Source: Abelmoschus esculentus (taxonomy: Eukaryota; Streptophyta; Magnoliopsida; Malvales; Malvaceae). Taken from it: DNA of 64,000 nt. Positions 11,763-22,619 of this stretch are shown one piece after another. Made by a program: the position numbers and the translations under genes. How positions within the stretch are numbered: the first letter of the stretch is position 1; each line of letters starts with the position of its first letter. The stretch lies in assembly GCA_035048815.1 (NCBI GenBank), contig JAUCBN010000003.1:17840001-17904000 (forward strand). The letters are read 5' to 3'. The notes under the pieces are model-generated. The model was given only the letters and a program-made list of their open reading frames with translations, was not told the origin of the DNA and did not search any database.

Positions 11763-11768
11763 AAAACT

Positions 11769-13138
11769 TGATGTGCATGGTATAAGCGCTATTTGAGTGC
11801 AAGTGTACACGTCGTCAAGTAATAAAATGATAAGTATATCGTGTATCGTCTCCATAGGGATTGGTATACTTAATATGTCTTCCTTTGTCCCCTTGCTCCT
11901 AAACATAAAGTAAAAACACAAATAAGATGATTTGTTTTATCTAACTAAATAATTAAATAACAAAACATAAACTAAAGGGTTAAGAACGATTATAGAGAAA
12001 GTGGGTAGGATCTAGTTGCGTCAATTAGTGGATTCAATTGATCTTTTTCTTGTCCAATGCAATCACGCAACACTGCTTCGATAGTACTGTAGATACTGCC
12101 TCGGCAATGTTGGTACTCTTCTGCCGCGACAATCTCTTGCCCGTGGGAAGAAGTATCAAAGTTCAACAAAGTGTCTGTAAGTGACTCCGCTCATTTCTGA
12201 GTCAAAGTGCTATTGATGCTCAGTCCTTGACGATACCTCTCGGCGTAAATCAAAGATAACCACCAACCAATCCAACACTTCTTTTAGCTGCTGAAACTCT
12301 TAACCTACTCCTTAGTGCCTCCACAAGAGTATAGGCCGACTTAGTGTCTACAACATCGTACTTATCCCTTTCGTGAATCTACACCTCTCGATGCTAGATA
12401 AATAGATTACTTGCAAACTTCCCTCTCGGGCTTGGATACAAGAACAAAGAATGGCAATAAGATAAGCAAACTTTAATTTTATTGCATAAGAACAAAGATA
12501 CAAGAATCAATCTCCTCTCACTAATATCGACAACCTTCACCTATCCTTAAGAAGTTTAGAACATATTATCGTGTAAGTACAATTCTTAGGGAGGAAGGGT
12601 TTTCTCTATAAATCGGCTCTCATAGACAATGTGGCTGGCTAGGATATTTATAGTCTTAACCTAGGGCAAATCTTTCCTAAATAGACTTCAACTTGGAGTA
12701 GGGAACAAGTCTTCTTCAAGGATTCTAATATTTCCAAGTTTGCCGCCTTCTAGAAGGGTTTTCCCGCTTGGTCTTTGAATTGGGCTTTTAGCGCGCTAGC
12801 CTGGTCCAATTGATGCGCTGTATCTTCTAGAATGTTTTCTATATTTTTATCTTTCAATGCGCCTCCATTGTTGGTGCTGCCACACTAGATTCTGCCGCGA
12901 CCATGCTTCTGCCTCGGCCTCAACACTACTTTTCTGCCGTTTCAGTTCTGGATATTTCTGCATGTACAGAATATGTAATAATATCTGCATTCTCTATAAA
13001 TATTAAATTTGTAAGTGATGATAACGGAATATCCAATATTTGAACAAAGAGTTCATGATTCGGTTCAAGTGGTTGTATATTAGATGCTTAAAGTACCATA
13101 AGAAGGGTAGTAAATAACTGCCTTTTAGGCACTCATCA
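11769..13138 (-). repeat. Element A 5' LTR
   Basis: A 1370-bp long terminal repeat beginning (minus strand) TGATGAGTGCC at 13138 and ending GCACATCA at 11769. It is immediately followed on that strand by the primer binding site. It pairs with 6763-8132. Confidence 0.88.
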
Positions 13139-14246
13139 AAAACCGAGACCCCTTTCTTGTTTTTTTTTTGTTCGACTGTATGCATGCAAAAAAAAGATCG
13201 AGAGGATATACCTTTGAAAACGCTTTGTATTCGATTGAAAAAGGTGGAGAAAAAGTCCCTTACATGACATTCCTTTTTCGGTTTATATAACCGATTTATA
13301 TTAAAAAAAGAAATTCTTCATTTTCTATTGGTTCCTCTCTGTGCGATTTGTTTGATTGCTGAAAATTTGGTTGTTATCCTCTAAAACTTGTACGAATTTC
13401 GGCTTTGCAATTCCTTGTCCTTTTTGTCTCTAAAATTGTTTGTTTTGTTGTAATCCGTGTACGAATCTGATATCGTTTGTTTGCTTGTGCATGCGTGGCT
13501 GCTAGAGAAAGGAGGGTACCACCGAACGGTGATCGGTGATGGAAGATGAACGGTTAGATCTAAAAAAAGAGAGGCGCACGTCGTTTCCACGTGGGAATTC
13601 GAGGGGGTGCGATTACAGTGCACACACGCGTGAGAAACTCGAACGTGCGCGCGTGATACGCATGATGGATCTGAAGAGTTCTTATCCTTTGTATTTGGGC
13701 TGTTAGATTAGTCTCTTGATCCGACCGCTAGAAATCGATTGCGCAAGGATAAAAAAGGAGAGCATTAGGGTTTTTGTTAGATAGGATTAAGGCTAAGGAT
13801 AATTAGATTTAGGCCAGATTGAACAGACCTTGTAATATTTTTGTTTTTTAATTGTATAATGGACTTTTAATTAAACTGTTGGGCTTTTTATTTTATAAAA
13901 TGAGTTTTATTTTTTATTTTATTTTTATCTAATATTTATTTATTTATTTTTATTTATTTAATTTATATAATAATAATTTAAATAAAAATAAAACGAAAGC
14001 AAAGAATAGTAACATAATATTTTGGTTTCTTAATTTATAATGAGAGTAAAAAAATTTAAAGATAATAATATTTTTGGATTTTTTTAAAAAGTATTAAATA
14101 TAAAAGCAAGGCATAAATAAATTAATGTTTTTGATGTATATATATATATATATATATATATTTTAATAATAAACTAAAGCCCATTGTTTAATATTAACGA
14201 AAATTAAAATACGAGTTTAATACCTTAGATAAAATTAATGATTACA
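13139..14246. other. Right part of the insert that splits ycf2
   Basis: Non-coding DNA continuing the sequence interrupted by element A at the AAAAC duplication. It contains a GC-rich stretch with GTGCGCGCG near 13640 and then increasingly A/T-rich sequence. The 13381-13623 minus-strand frame resembles nothing I know. It ends in the codon where ycf2 similarity resumes. Confidence 0.45.
14137..14160. repeat. (TA)12 microsatellite
   Basis: An uninterrupted TA dinucleotide run of 24 bases in A/T-rich spacer, likely length-variable. Confidence 0.9.
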
Positions 14247-14410
14247 ATCGTATATTTTATTGTAATTATATTATTCAGAGTATCATTTCCTATTTGATCC
14301 CTTTGAATTTCATATTCGAGGTTGCGATCAGATTGACTCATTAAAAAGAATCGATTCAATACATTTCTTATGTACCCATAGGTGCTATATTGGATTTGAA
14401 TCAGATTTTG
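14247..14410 (-). pseudogene. ycf2: Plastid ycf2 fragment, part preceding 5088
   Basis: Read in reverse this gives NLIQIQYSTYGYIRNVLN, then RFFLMSQSDRN, LEYEIQRDQIGNDTLN and IKYT, a well-preserved ycf2 stretch in one frame. The next ycf2 residues (INQHLSNLKK) begin at 5088 on the same strand. The two pieces were evidently continuous before about 9.2 kb was inserted between them. ycf2 homology upstream of NLIQ is lost at about 14410. Confidence 0.85.
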
Positions 14411-14864
14411 ACAAAAAATTAATAATAAAATAAAATGAAAATAAATAAAATTTTCGCAAGTGAATATTTACTCTTTCAATATCTAGTTCAATTGTCGGGT
14501 TAACTCATGACCTATCAGAATCTGATATGAATATGATAAAAAACAAAACAAAATAAAGATTGTTTATAGCAAGATAACAGATATTATCTAAAAATAGAAT
14601 CCGCATTTAATTTCTTATATATCCAATATATATACAAACAAGATATACAAATTTTTAATAGATCAGATAAAATCTCAAACCTTATTCAAAGAAATAGTTC
14701 CTTTTCACGAGTAAGAAACTGATGTATTTCCACGTGTCACCCTCGTTCCGTATATGAGTTCTTTCGAATTTTTTGTATCGTTTTTTGTGGATTAGCATCT
14801 CAAGGTCCTTTGATGGGCATAAAGAAATCGTCTTGGTAAAAACAACCAAACCAATAGTCTTATA
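14411..14864. other. Unassigned, probably plastid-derived spacer
   Basis: This lies between the ycf2 and rps3 fragments. I cannot match it to a plastid gene with confidence. It is A/T-rich and includes a 64-codon minus-strand frame (14682-14876) whose upstream edge overlaps rps3. Plastid intergenic or intron origin is likely from context only. Confidence 0.3.
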
Positions 14865-15010
14865 TTTTTTGTACATAATTCTTGATACAATCTCTTATTT
14901 TTTTATCTTCTTGTAGACCCTCTGAATAATTTTTAGGTTGTGCAAACAAAAGAGACTGATGACTTTGAGTTACCAAGCCTAAACTGAGTGAATTTATTTT
15001 TTGTCTTGTA
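14865..15010 (-). pseudogene. rps3: Plastid rps3 fragment (5' part)
   Basis: In reverse this reads RQKINSLSLGLVTQSHQS, LFAQPKNYSEGLQEDKKI and RDCIKNYVQK. It matches the first 50 or so residues of plastid ribosomal protein S3 (family start MGQKINPLGFRLG). The initiator region has drifted and the rest of the gene is missing. It lies just downstream of an rpl22 fragment on the same strand, which is their plastid gene order. Confidence 0.75.
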
Positions 15011-15104
15011 ACCCTTCATTACTATATATTAGTATATGTCATATTTGTGTTCTTATTTATCCATTTCTTAGCCATCCGATCTTTTTTGGTCTTGGGTGTA
15101 ACAT

Positions 15105-15275
15105 ATATCTATCAAGTGGTACCCATTCAATATCTTTCAATACGATAATTATACGACAAATGGGTCTTTTTATGAGATAACCATGTCCTTAAGCTCGAGG
15201 TTTTAGTCTTTTTAGAGTAGTTCCTTCATTTACTGCGACTTGACTAATGACACTGAAAGTTTACTTCGTTTGATA
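15105..15275 (-). pseudogene. rpl22: Plastid rpl22 fragment (3' part)
   Basis: In reverse it gives SQVAVNEGTTLKRLKPRA, a stop, then GHGYLIKRPICRIII. This is the conserved C-terminal end of plastid ribosomal protein L22 (EVNEGTT, KPRARGR, IKRPTCHITI). A preceding piece (NEVNF) is in another frame. The nonsense codon and the frame break mark it as a pseudogene. Confidence 0.7.
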
Positions 15276-16197
15276 GGTATCGGATTCTCCGTTATAATCT
15301 TTCCAATAGTTCATATATGAGCTATAGTTGTTCCATTCCTATTCGTTGTTATATTATTCTACATTCAAATATGGAGATTGACAAAAAAGTATTGCGCTAT
15401 TTACCAGTGAGTGGTACTATTAGATTGATCTTTTGGTGCAAAATGTTCTTTATTTTAGATAATGAAACTATTCCATTACTACCAACCCAAAGAAATACGA
15501 CTATATGGAATCCTAAAAACTATTGGGACCGTCGATGCACCCCACGAAACAACAAAACAAAATTACGACAGTCTTTCTAGTGATCCAGTACGTTTAATTT
15601 AAAATCAAGAGGAAGAGATGCGATGACTTACATTAGGTTCATTGATAAACAACAAAAACAACAACTACAACTACTACAGTCACGATCATTCAACAATCCG
15701 AATCTTTAGCCACCACGAAAAATCGTCTAGGCCTGTACCCAGTTCACCTGGTTGAGAGCACTGTATCTCAAAAACTATTTTCGTGATTTTGGCTTTGGGA
15801 ATTCGGATTAAGGTTAAAAATGACTGCTAGACCAAAACCTCCCTTTTATATGTGTCACCCAAGAAATTAGGGTTTCTAATCCAAATTTGTTACAAAAAAT
15901 AATTACTTTAATTATTTCCTTATAAATCGATATCTATATTTAATCTGAATTTGAAAAGGGATACAATTACTTTAATTATATCATTTGATTAAATTCGGGA
16001 TTAAATATAATCTACTTATATATATATATTTATTGCTACTTTTCAACCAATAGGTGTAACCTTGTAGGCTCATTATAACGTTAGTAATAATATTAGAACA
16101 ATTTTAATATTACAAACAATGAGTGACATCTAGCAATATATTATTGTCATCTAAGTTACAACAGATCATGATTCGATGTACCATGTCCGTGACCAAC
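15276..16197. other. Intergenic, partly organelle-like
   Basis: An 87-codon frame at 15317-15580 shows no family resemblance I can name. It may belong to the organelle-derived block because of its position beside rpl22. From about 15590 the sequence is A/T-rich nuclear-type spacer with no supported gene. Confidence 0.3.
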
Positions 16198-17598
16198 TGA
16201 TGAGTGCATAAAAGTCCTAATTTTTATATCATTTCCCCACTTAATTATTGCTTATAATGGACAGATTTAATGACAATAATGGATAATTTCGCATATTTTT
16301 TATATTTCAGCATCCTAACGCTTAATTCATATTCTTATCTATTATTTGGCATAAAACATGTACAATTAATAGTTTTCTCTTAAGACAGGAAACAACTATG
16401 CTGGGAATGTCAGATAAGCATGATGGATGCTGGAGACTAAAGCTGAAATACAGATAAGCATCCGCCACGATAGCATTTTAGTGGCCGCGACAACAGATGG
16501 AAGATGATAACCGATGCGTAAAAGGTAGAGAATAAAATACCAATTTTAATGGACTTAATGCGAGAAGAAACATAAGTAAAGAAATAGAGTCAAGCCATGG
16601 TCAGAGTACGCAAAAATAAAGAAGTCAAAAATGAGTTAAATTAGGAAATAAAATAAAGAGTTGTAATTTAATATGGACATATATTCTTTTCCTTTTAGAA
16701 CTCTTACCTTTATGGAAGACTTTATCTAGGCTTGGCCTATATAAAGCAATCCCTAGGGCTAGAAACAATAAGTTGTGTTCTCATAGTTAAAACCCTAAGC
16801 TGCCGACAAGTTCATCATGTTCTAAACCTCCATCGAGGTTTAGGTTGTTTGTGGAGTAGTTGGGGAAGAAAGTTGTATTTTATTTGAGACTTATTAATGC
16901 AATCTTTATTTTCACAGTTTATTCTCTCTTGGCTTTTACTCTTCTTTGCATATGAGCTCGAAAGATAAGTATGTGAGGAAAAATTTATTTTTCTAACATC
17001 AGGAGAGTTAGACTCACGAAACGAGAGAGTGCAATCTTTACTCAAAGACATCGACTAATTCGCAAGGGTTTCAACGACTAAAAAGACGTATATCATCGGT
17101 TGTTGTTCATCCTTGATTCATATAAGGATTCATATAAGGACGCATATCAAGACATTGATTTCAATAGTTCTCCGAATTAAGGATAAGGAGGAGACATATA
17201 AGGATTCTTTGTCGAACTGTTAAAAATTGAGTTGTCGACAAGGCATAACCCCACCGAGGCAGCCAAGGCGATCCTTCGTGCGACCCACGGCGGCGACAAG
17301 TCAACCCATTGCGTTAATAAGTGGATAATAAGTGCAACTGGATTCCCTTCTACAAAGCAATCAGCCTGGCCTTATTCCTATCATTGAGATTTTCTATATT
17401 TATTTAGTTTATTTATTTAGTTTATTTACTTTATCTTCATCACTATCAAATTACTCGTGTTTTTATTTTTTTAAGTACAGAATTAACGTGCAGCCAAGGG
17501 AGATCCAGTCTCCGTGAGATCGATATATAAAGTATTACAATTTGACAAAAGAGGTGGAAAGCTTTGAATATAAGCATAAGACTCCAAAGCTCACGTCA
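16198..17598 (+). repeat. F2 copy 1 5' LTR
   Basis: A 1401-bp LTR from TGATGAGTGC to CACGTCA. Its middle contains phrases shared with the LTR at about 30466-31825, such as TTATTTGGCATAAAAC, TTAGGTTGTTTGTGGAG-like runs and GCGACCC. It is followed after a few bases by the primer site. Confidence 0.8.
16737..16746 (+). promoter_or_regulatory. F2 LTR TATA box
   Basis: CCTATATAAAGC lies about 540 bases into the LTR and is conserved in the F2 LTR copies (GACCTATATAATCC near 30990, GTCTATATAAGGC near 35090). It is a plausible core promoter for element transcription, inferred from sequence only. Confidence 0.55.
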
Positions 17599-17602
17599 AA
17601 AT

Positions 17603-17620
17603 TGGCGCCATTGTCAGGGA
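17603..17620 (+). promoter_or_regulatory. F2 copy 1 primer binding site
   Basis: TGGCGCCATTGTCAGGGA, four bases after the LTR end, is a slightly drifted complement of the tRNA-Asp 3' end. Confidence 0.75.
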
Positions 17621-17702
17621 CTGACGTTCAACCTAATTGCAATTTATTTCTACATCCCTTTCTTTTTATTTTTATTCGATATAATCGGGGTTGTTCTGTT
17701 AT

Positions 17703-18068
17703 ATGACCAGGTCTAATCTATCTGCAGACGATTATCCTTTTGATCCCGAAATCGAGAGAATCGCAAGGAACCTTCAACAAAGGTTACGCAAAAGGATGAA
17801 TCCAGCACCTGGCTAGCAGGGGAACAACGCTGGCATAAATGCCGCCGAGGCAATCAACCCGATCATATTCGTAGTTGTCGATCCAAACGACCTTCCTCGG
17901 CAAGAACGTATTCGCACTGTTCGTGATTATCTAGAGGATGATTTGGATGGATTGACACCTATCTTCGTTATGCCAAACATCGAAGTAGAACATTTTAAAT
18001 TAAAATCGGTAATGTTCAACATAATCAACACTCTAGGTCAATTTAAAGGTTCGGCTAATGAACATCTT
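17703..18068 (+). pseudogene. F2 copy 1 gag, N-terminal fragment
   Basis: From ATG at 17703 (MTRSNLSADDYPFDPEIER) the frame runs through IARNLQQRLRKRMNPAPG, one stop, INAAEAINP, RTVRDYLEDDLDGLTP and FKLKSVMFNIINTLGQF. It ends where element homology ends. The order matches the gag head of F2 copy 2 (31940 onward) and element B (49772 onward). One in-frame stop and the truncation make it a pseudogene. Confidence 0.7.
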
Positions 18069-18571
18069 TAGAATTTTAACCATTAAGTTAATAAATGAAT
18101 TTTGGGACCGTAAATTTATTAATTAACTAAATATCAGTTTTTTATTAATTATTTTCCTTTAAAAATAAAAATTTAAATCAATAGTAATAAATAATAAAAC
18201 AAAATTACAAAATAGCATAACTGAACTAAACAACGAAGTTTTTGCTAACTTCATGCGAAAGTTTGACCCCACGCATAGTAATTACTAAATTAAAAATCAT
18301 ATTTTTATGTGAAAAATTATATTTTTCAATTTTATATTTCATTTATTACAGTTTTACTTTTTAAAACAATATATATAATTAAGAAGTAAATCATTATTTT
18401 GCCAAACTGGGAATATAAATGTTTTTTCATTAATTATTTTTTTAAAAAAACTGTAAACATAAAAGAAAGCCCAAAGGGAAGAGCCAATAGGTAGAAGGAA
18501 GAAAAGTAGTAGCGCCGTTCACCTTTGGAGCCAAAACTCCTCAATTTTTCCTGAGAAAGTGACAGAAAATA
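18069..18571. promoter_or_regulatory. Upstream region of the AIR carboxylase gene
   Basis: About 500 A/T-rich bases separate the truncated F2 element from the start codon. The last 90 bases (from about 18480) lack long A/T runs and probably contain the 5' UTR. I see no convincing TATA box at a fixed distance, which is common for plant housekeeping genes. The exact transcription start cannot be read from sequence. Confidence 0.4.
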
Positions 18572-21500
18572 ATGCTCCAACAAAGCTCAATGGCAGTGTT
18601 CTCGAGCTCCACCGCTGAACCGGTTTTGGCTTTCAGGCCATCTCAGTTTCTTTCTCGGCCAGCAACGCTTCCCTCATTCGGCTTCTTCTACAAGGTCGCC
18701 GCCGCCAAGAACCACCACCGCAATCGTCGCCTCCGACACTCTTCTTATTCTTCAAAGCTCTCCATTCCCATCCTCGCTTGCCGCACCTCGCGTGACTCTC
18801 ACGAGACTGACTTCTCTCGCAGGACCGATTTCTCTCGCAGGTTTTATTTTATTCTTCGAATAATTATTCAATTGATCACTTTTTTCTTGACTTTATGCAT
18901 TTCCAATGAAAAAAGAAAAACATAATTTCTGGGTCTTTTTTATTTTTATGAATTATTTACGTTCAAGTATTTTCTTTTTGGTAGGAGGGATGATGCTCCT
19001 CCGGTTCATGGACTATCCGAAACGATTTTGGGTGTATTAGGAGGAGGCCAATTGGGTCGTATGTTATGCCATGCAGCGTCCAAGTTGGCCATTAAAGTCA
19101 TGGTTTTGGACCCTTCAGAGAATTGCCCCGCCAGTGCCCTGGCTTATGATCACATGGTTGGCAGCTTTGATGACAGTGCTACTGTTCAAGAATTTGCTAA
19201 AAGGTCCAAATTTGATGCTGTACTGATTGCCTTTATTTGTTCTAAATGGAGTATTTACATTCATAATCTGTTTCTTGGTAGTTAGATGTGGAGTTTTGAC
19301 TGTCGAAATCGAACATGTTGATGTTGCCACTCTAGAGAAGCTCGAACAACAAGGAGTGGATTGTGAACCTAGAGCTTCTACCATTCGAATTATCCAAGTA
19401 ATTCCATGAAAATGTTTTTAATAAATTGCATCAATTTCATCTTTCTTTTGATAATTGTAAGCATGATTAATGCTAATCATGATTACTTATGATGCTGGAT
19501 TTACTATCTTACAGGATAAATATCTCCAGAAAGTTCATTTTTCGCGGCATGGTATTCCACTTCCTGAGTTTATGGAGGTTGTATTCTATTTTTTAAGGGG
19601 ATCATTTTATTGTGTTAATGTCATTAAAAGTTATATGGATATATTGATTTCACTGTACTGATAAAACAGATTGATGATCTAGAAGGAGCCAAGAAAGCAG
19701 GTTTACAATTTAGCTATCCTCTTATGATTAAGAGCAAAAGATTAGCCTATGATGGGCGAGGAAATGCTGTTGCGATGAGTGAAGAGGAGCTTCCTTCTGC
19801 CATAGATGGTAATGATTCTTGAACATGCTATTAGAGAGGATGTTTCAGTATCGTTTTTCCTTATTCATCTCTTACCTTTCATTTTTTTTTGAAATCATAA
19901 GATTTCTCTAAATATTTGTCAAAAACTAAAATCTCATTTTTGGCTACAATTCCAAATCTGTTGGACCTCATACCTACTGTAATCTGTATATATGTTAACT
20001 TTATCAATCTTTACAGAAGTTCACTTCTAGTTTGATGTAGATGTTTTGCATGGTGGTTGTCACTCGAGACTGGAGAAGTTGTCCTGTTTCTTTCCTTTCC
20101 TTTAGTAGCATCTAATTTTGACCTATACCCAGTTTGTAAATTTATTATAAAGTTAAGCACTTACTTTTCCAGTTTAATGAATTTTCATCTTTACTGCAGC
20201 TCTTGGTGGATTTGGCCGTGGCTTGTATGTTGAGAAATGGGCTCCGTTCGTCAAGGTGGATGTCTAGAATGTACTATTGACTTATTTATTAACATTTTCC
20301 CTTTTTTTTTTCATTTACGTATCTTGATAACTTCATGCTCATTTTGTCGATGTGGTATGCTCCAAACTGCCTGATACGATAAATAGAGGTAATTGCTATT
20401 TGTGTATGGATATTATTCTCAAATGAACTGATATTGGTTTTAGGAGTTGGCTGTCATTGTAGCAAGAGGAAGAGATAACTCTATCCTGTGTTATCCAGTT
20501 GTTGAAACTATTCACAAGTAAGACATTCAGTTTTCTTTCTTTTTTTCACTTTACCTTATTTAGTATATGATAATTAAGTTTTATGTGATTTTGTTAACAT
20601 ACTACTTGTGAGGAGCTCAGCAAGTCATTCAATATGAACTATGATTGTAAATTTGTGAGTTCTTATAGGGAAAACATATGTCACATTGTTAAGGCACCTG
20701 CTGACGTGCCATGGAGGGTTAGAAAACTTGCCAGTGATGTTGCACAGAAAGCTATCAATTCGTTAGAAGGGGCTGGTGTCTTCGCAGTGGAGTTGTTTTT
20801 GACCAGGGATGGCCAGGTGTACATCTGCTAATTTTTTGAGTGTCTAATTCCATTCTTAGATGGCCAGATATAATTCAGCAATTTACGCCTTACTTACCTA
20901 TTTTTCTTTCAACTAGATTCTACTAAATGAAGTTGCTCCAAGACCTCATAATAGCGGTCATCACACTATTGAGTCCTGCTATACATCACAGTTTGAACAG
21001 CATTTGCGGGCTGTTGTTGGTCTTCCTCTCGGTGATACTTCCATGAAAACTCCAGCTGCTATCATGTACAATCTATTGGGTGAGGATGACGTAAGTTCCT
21101 TCCCTTCCAACTTTGTGTTTCTCGTGATAAACTAAAAAGTTTATACACGAGTATAATTTACTGACGATTTCTGTTTTCCTTATGCTTACAGATAGTGAAA
21201 TGGTTTATCAGATTTGAGTTGCACTAAGAATTGTATGGTTTCAGGGTGAGCCAGGTTTCAAAATGGCAAATCAAATTTTAGCAAGGGCACTGGAGATTCC
21301 AGGGGCTACTGTTCATTGGTACGATAAACCAGGTTGAGTCTGCTTCAAGTTCCCTCGAGCATATTATTCCCGTCGTCTTTTTCTTTCTTTCTCGTACACA
21401 TGGTCTTGTTAATTGTCTAACATGATTCCCCACCATCACCACCAGAAATGCGAAAGCAAAGGAAGATGGGTCATATAACTCTTGTTGGCCCTTCTGTTGG

Positions 21501-22619
21501 TGTTGTGGAAGCACGGCTGAAATCAATGCTGAAGGAAGAAGGTTATGAAAATCCGAGTGAAGGTCAGTTGGCTAGAGTTGATGCTTGAACTTCAGTTTTG
21601 TTGTCAGTTTGTTTCTTCTTGCACTTATTGAGTGCAAATTTAATGAAAGTCCAGACAGAAATAGGCTGACATAACTGAAACTGAACTGTGTAGAGATTTG
21701 AAACTACCGTTGCTTAGTTTTACTGATGTATTGCTCCCTTTTTGTCGCTAAATGCAGTTGCACCACGTGTTGGGATTGTAATGGGTTCGGATTCTGATCT
21801 TCCAGTTATGAAGGATGCGGCAAGAATCTTAAATATGTTTGGGGTGCCTACCGAGGTAGCATTTTTTATAGCTTGGAATTTTCATTTCAAATTATGCATT
21901 TCCACTTTGATTTCATTGATTAATTTATTTACAGGTTCGGATAGTCTCAGCACACAGGACCCCTGAACTGATGTACACTTATGCCTCCTCTGCGCGGGAG
22001 CGAGGCATCCAGGTTATCATTGCTGGTGCTGGTGGTGCAGCTCACTTACCAGGCTAGTTATATATAAAATGATTGTTTAACCTCGTTATCCAAAATGCAT
22101 CAGCTATGTTAGCGACATTAATAAGACCTGTTTTGAATTATAGGTATGGTAGCTGCACTTACACCTTTACCTGTTATCGGTGTTCCAGTCCGTGCCTCTA
22201 CATTAGATGGAATAGATTCACTCTTATCAATCGTGCAGGTAAACTCAAACTTGTACTTGACATTTACATTTCCCAAATGATGGATGTTAGTTTATACTCA
22301 TTTTATGATACAGATGCCAAGGGGTGTTCCAGTCGCGACGGTTGCAGTAAACAATGCGACAAATGCAGGATTGCTAGCAGTAAGAATTTTGGGAGTCGGT
22401 GATGCTGATCTATGGACAAGGTAGGTTCCCTTCTCTCAATATATAACTGAAAAATGGATGTGTTCAAACTTGAAACACCGTGAATTCTAATTTTGATCCG
22501 TGTTCTGAAACAAACTTATTGCCAGAATGAACCAGTATCAAGAAGACACAAGGGACTTTGTCTTGTCAAAAGCCGATAAGCTACGAAAAGACGGTTGGGA
22601 GAATTATTTAAATCAGTAA
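18572..22619 (+). CDS. PUR6: Phosphoribosylaminoimidazole carboxylase, chloroplast-targeted (PurK-PurE fusion)
   Basis: AIR carboxylase makes CAIR from aminoimidazole ribotide and CO2 in de novo purine synthesis, in plants in plastids. Sixteen exons, all in phase: 18572-18840, 18985-19203, 19286-19397, 19515-19577, 19670-19808, 20200-20255, 20444-20517, 20669-20816, 20917-21090, 21245-21332, 21446-21562, 21758-21855, 21935-22052, 22144-22238, 22314-22420, 22526-22619. They encode 656 residues, close to what I recall for the Arabidopsis protein. The first 80 residues are rich in Ser and Arg with few acids, like a transit peptide. ILGVLGGGQLGRML opens the PurK ATP-grasp part. The PurE part has GIVMGSDSDLPVMKDA, SAHRTPE and AGAGGAAHLPG, its CAIR-binding loops. 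Introns are GT-AG except intron 13, which is GC-AG (CCAG/GCTAGT). A second ATG at 18590 is an alternative start. No disabling change is visible. Confidence 0.95.
22053..22143 (+). other. GC-AG intron 13 of the AIR carboxylase gene
   Basis: The exon ends CTTACCAG and the intron begins GCTAGT, ending TTATAG. The reading frame (HLP-G-MVAAL) demands this junction. The nearest GT (TAGTTATA) would add a stop codon. The strong CAG before the site fits the minor GC donor class. Confidence 0.85.

Larger units (their letters stand above)
6763..13138 (-). mobile_element. Element A: complete non-autonomous Athila-like LTR retrotransposon
   Basis: The element reads on the minus strand: 5' LTR 11769-13138, primer site 11745-11762, internal region 8133-11768, 3' LTR 6763-8132. 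Both LTRs are 1370 bp and nearly the same throughout, though the outer end of the 3' LTR has drifted (TAATAGGAG against TGATGTGC). The internal region is only 3.6 kb. It has a collapsed gag, no protease, reverse transcriptase or integrase, and a decayed plant-transposon-type ORF. Two hairpin-polypurine modules follow before the 3' LTR. AAAAC flanks both ends. The primer site complementary to tRNA-Asp and the gag remnants place it near the Athila branch of Ty3/gypsy. It must have been mobilised in trans. Confidence 0.85.
16198..18068 (+). mobile_element. Family F2 copy 1: truncated Athila-like LTR element
   Basis: A 5' LTR (16198-17598), a primer site and the first 120 codons of gag are present. 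The element breaks off at about 18068, where unrelated A/T-rich DNA begins; the rest and the 3' LTR are lost. LTR and gag align with F2 copy 2 at about 30466-32280. The break lies about 500 bases upstream of the AIR carboxylase start codon, so the LTR's promoter points towards the gene. Confidence 0.8.

Noticed and set aside
15317..15580. 87-codon ORF as a gene
   Set aside because: I recognise no family and see no neighbouring signal. It adjoins decayed plastid DNA and is best left unassigned.
19115..19384. Minus-strand ORF inside the AIR carboxylase gene
   Set aside because: It is antisense to exons 2 and 3, which carry the conserved PurK sequence in phase with the other exons.
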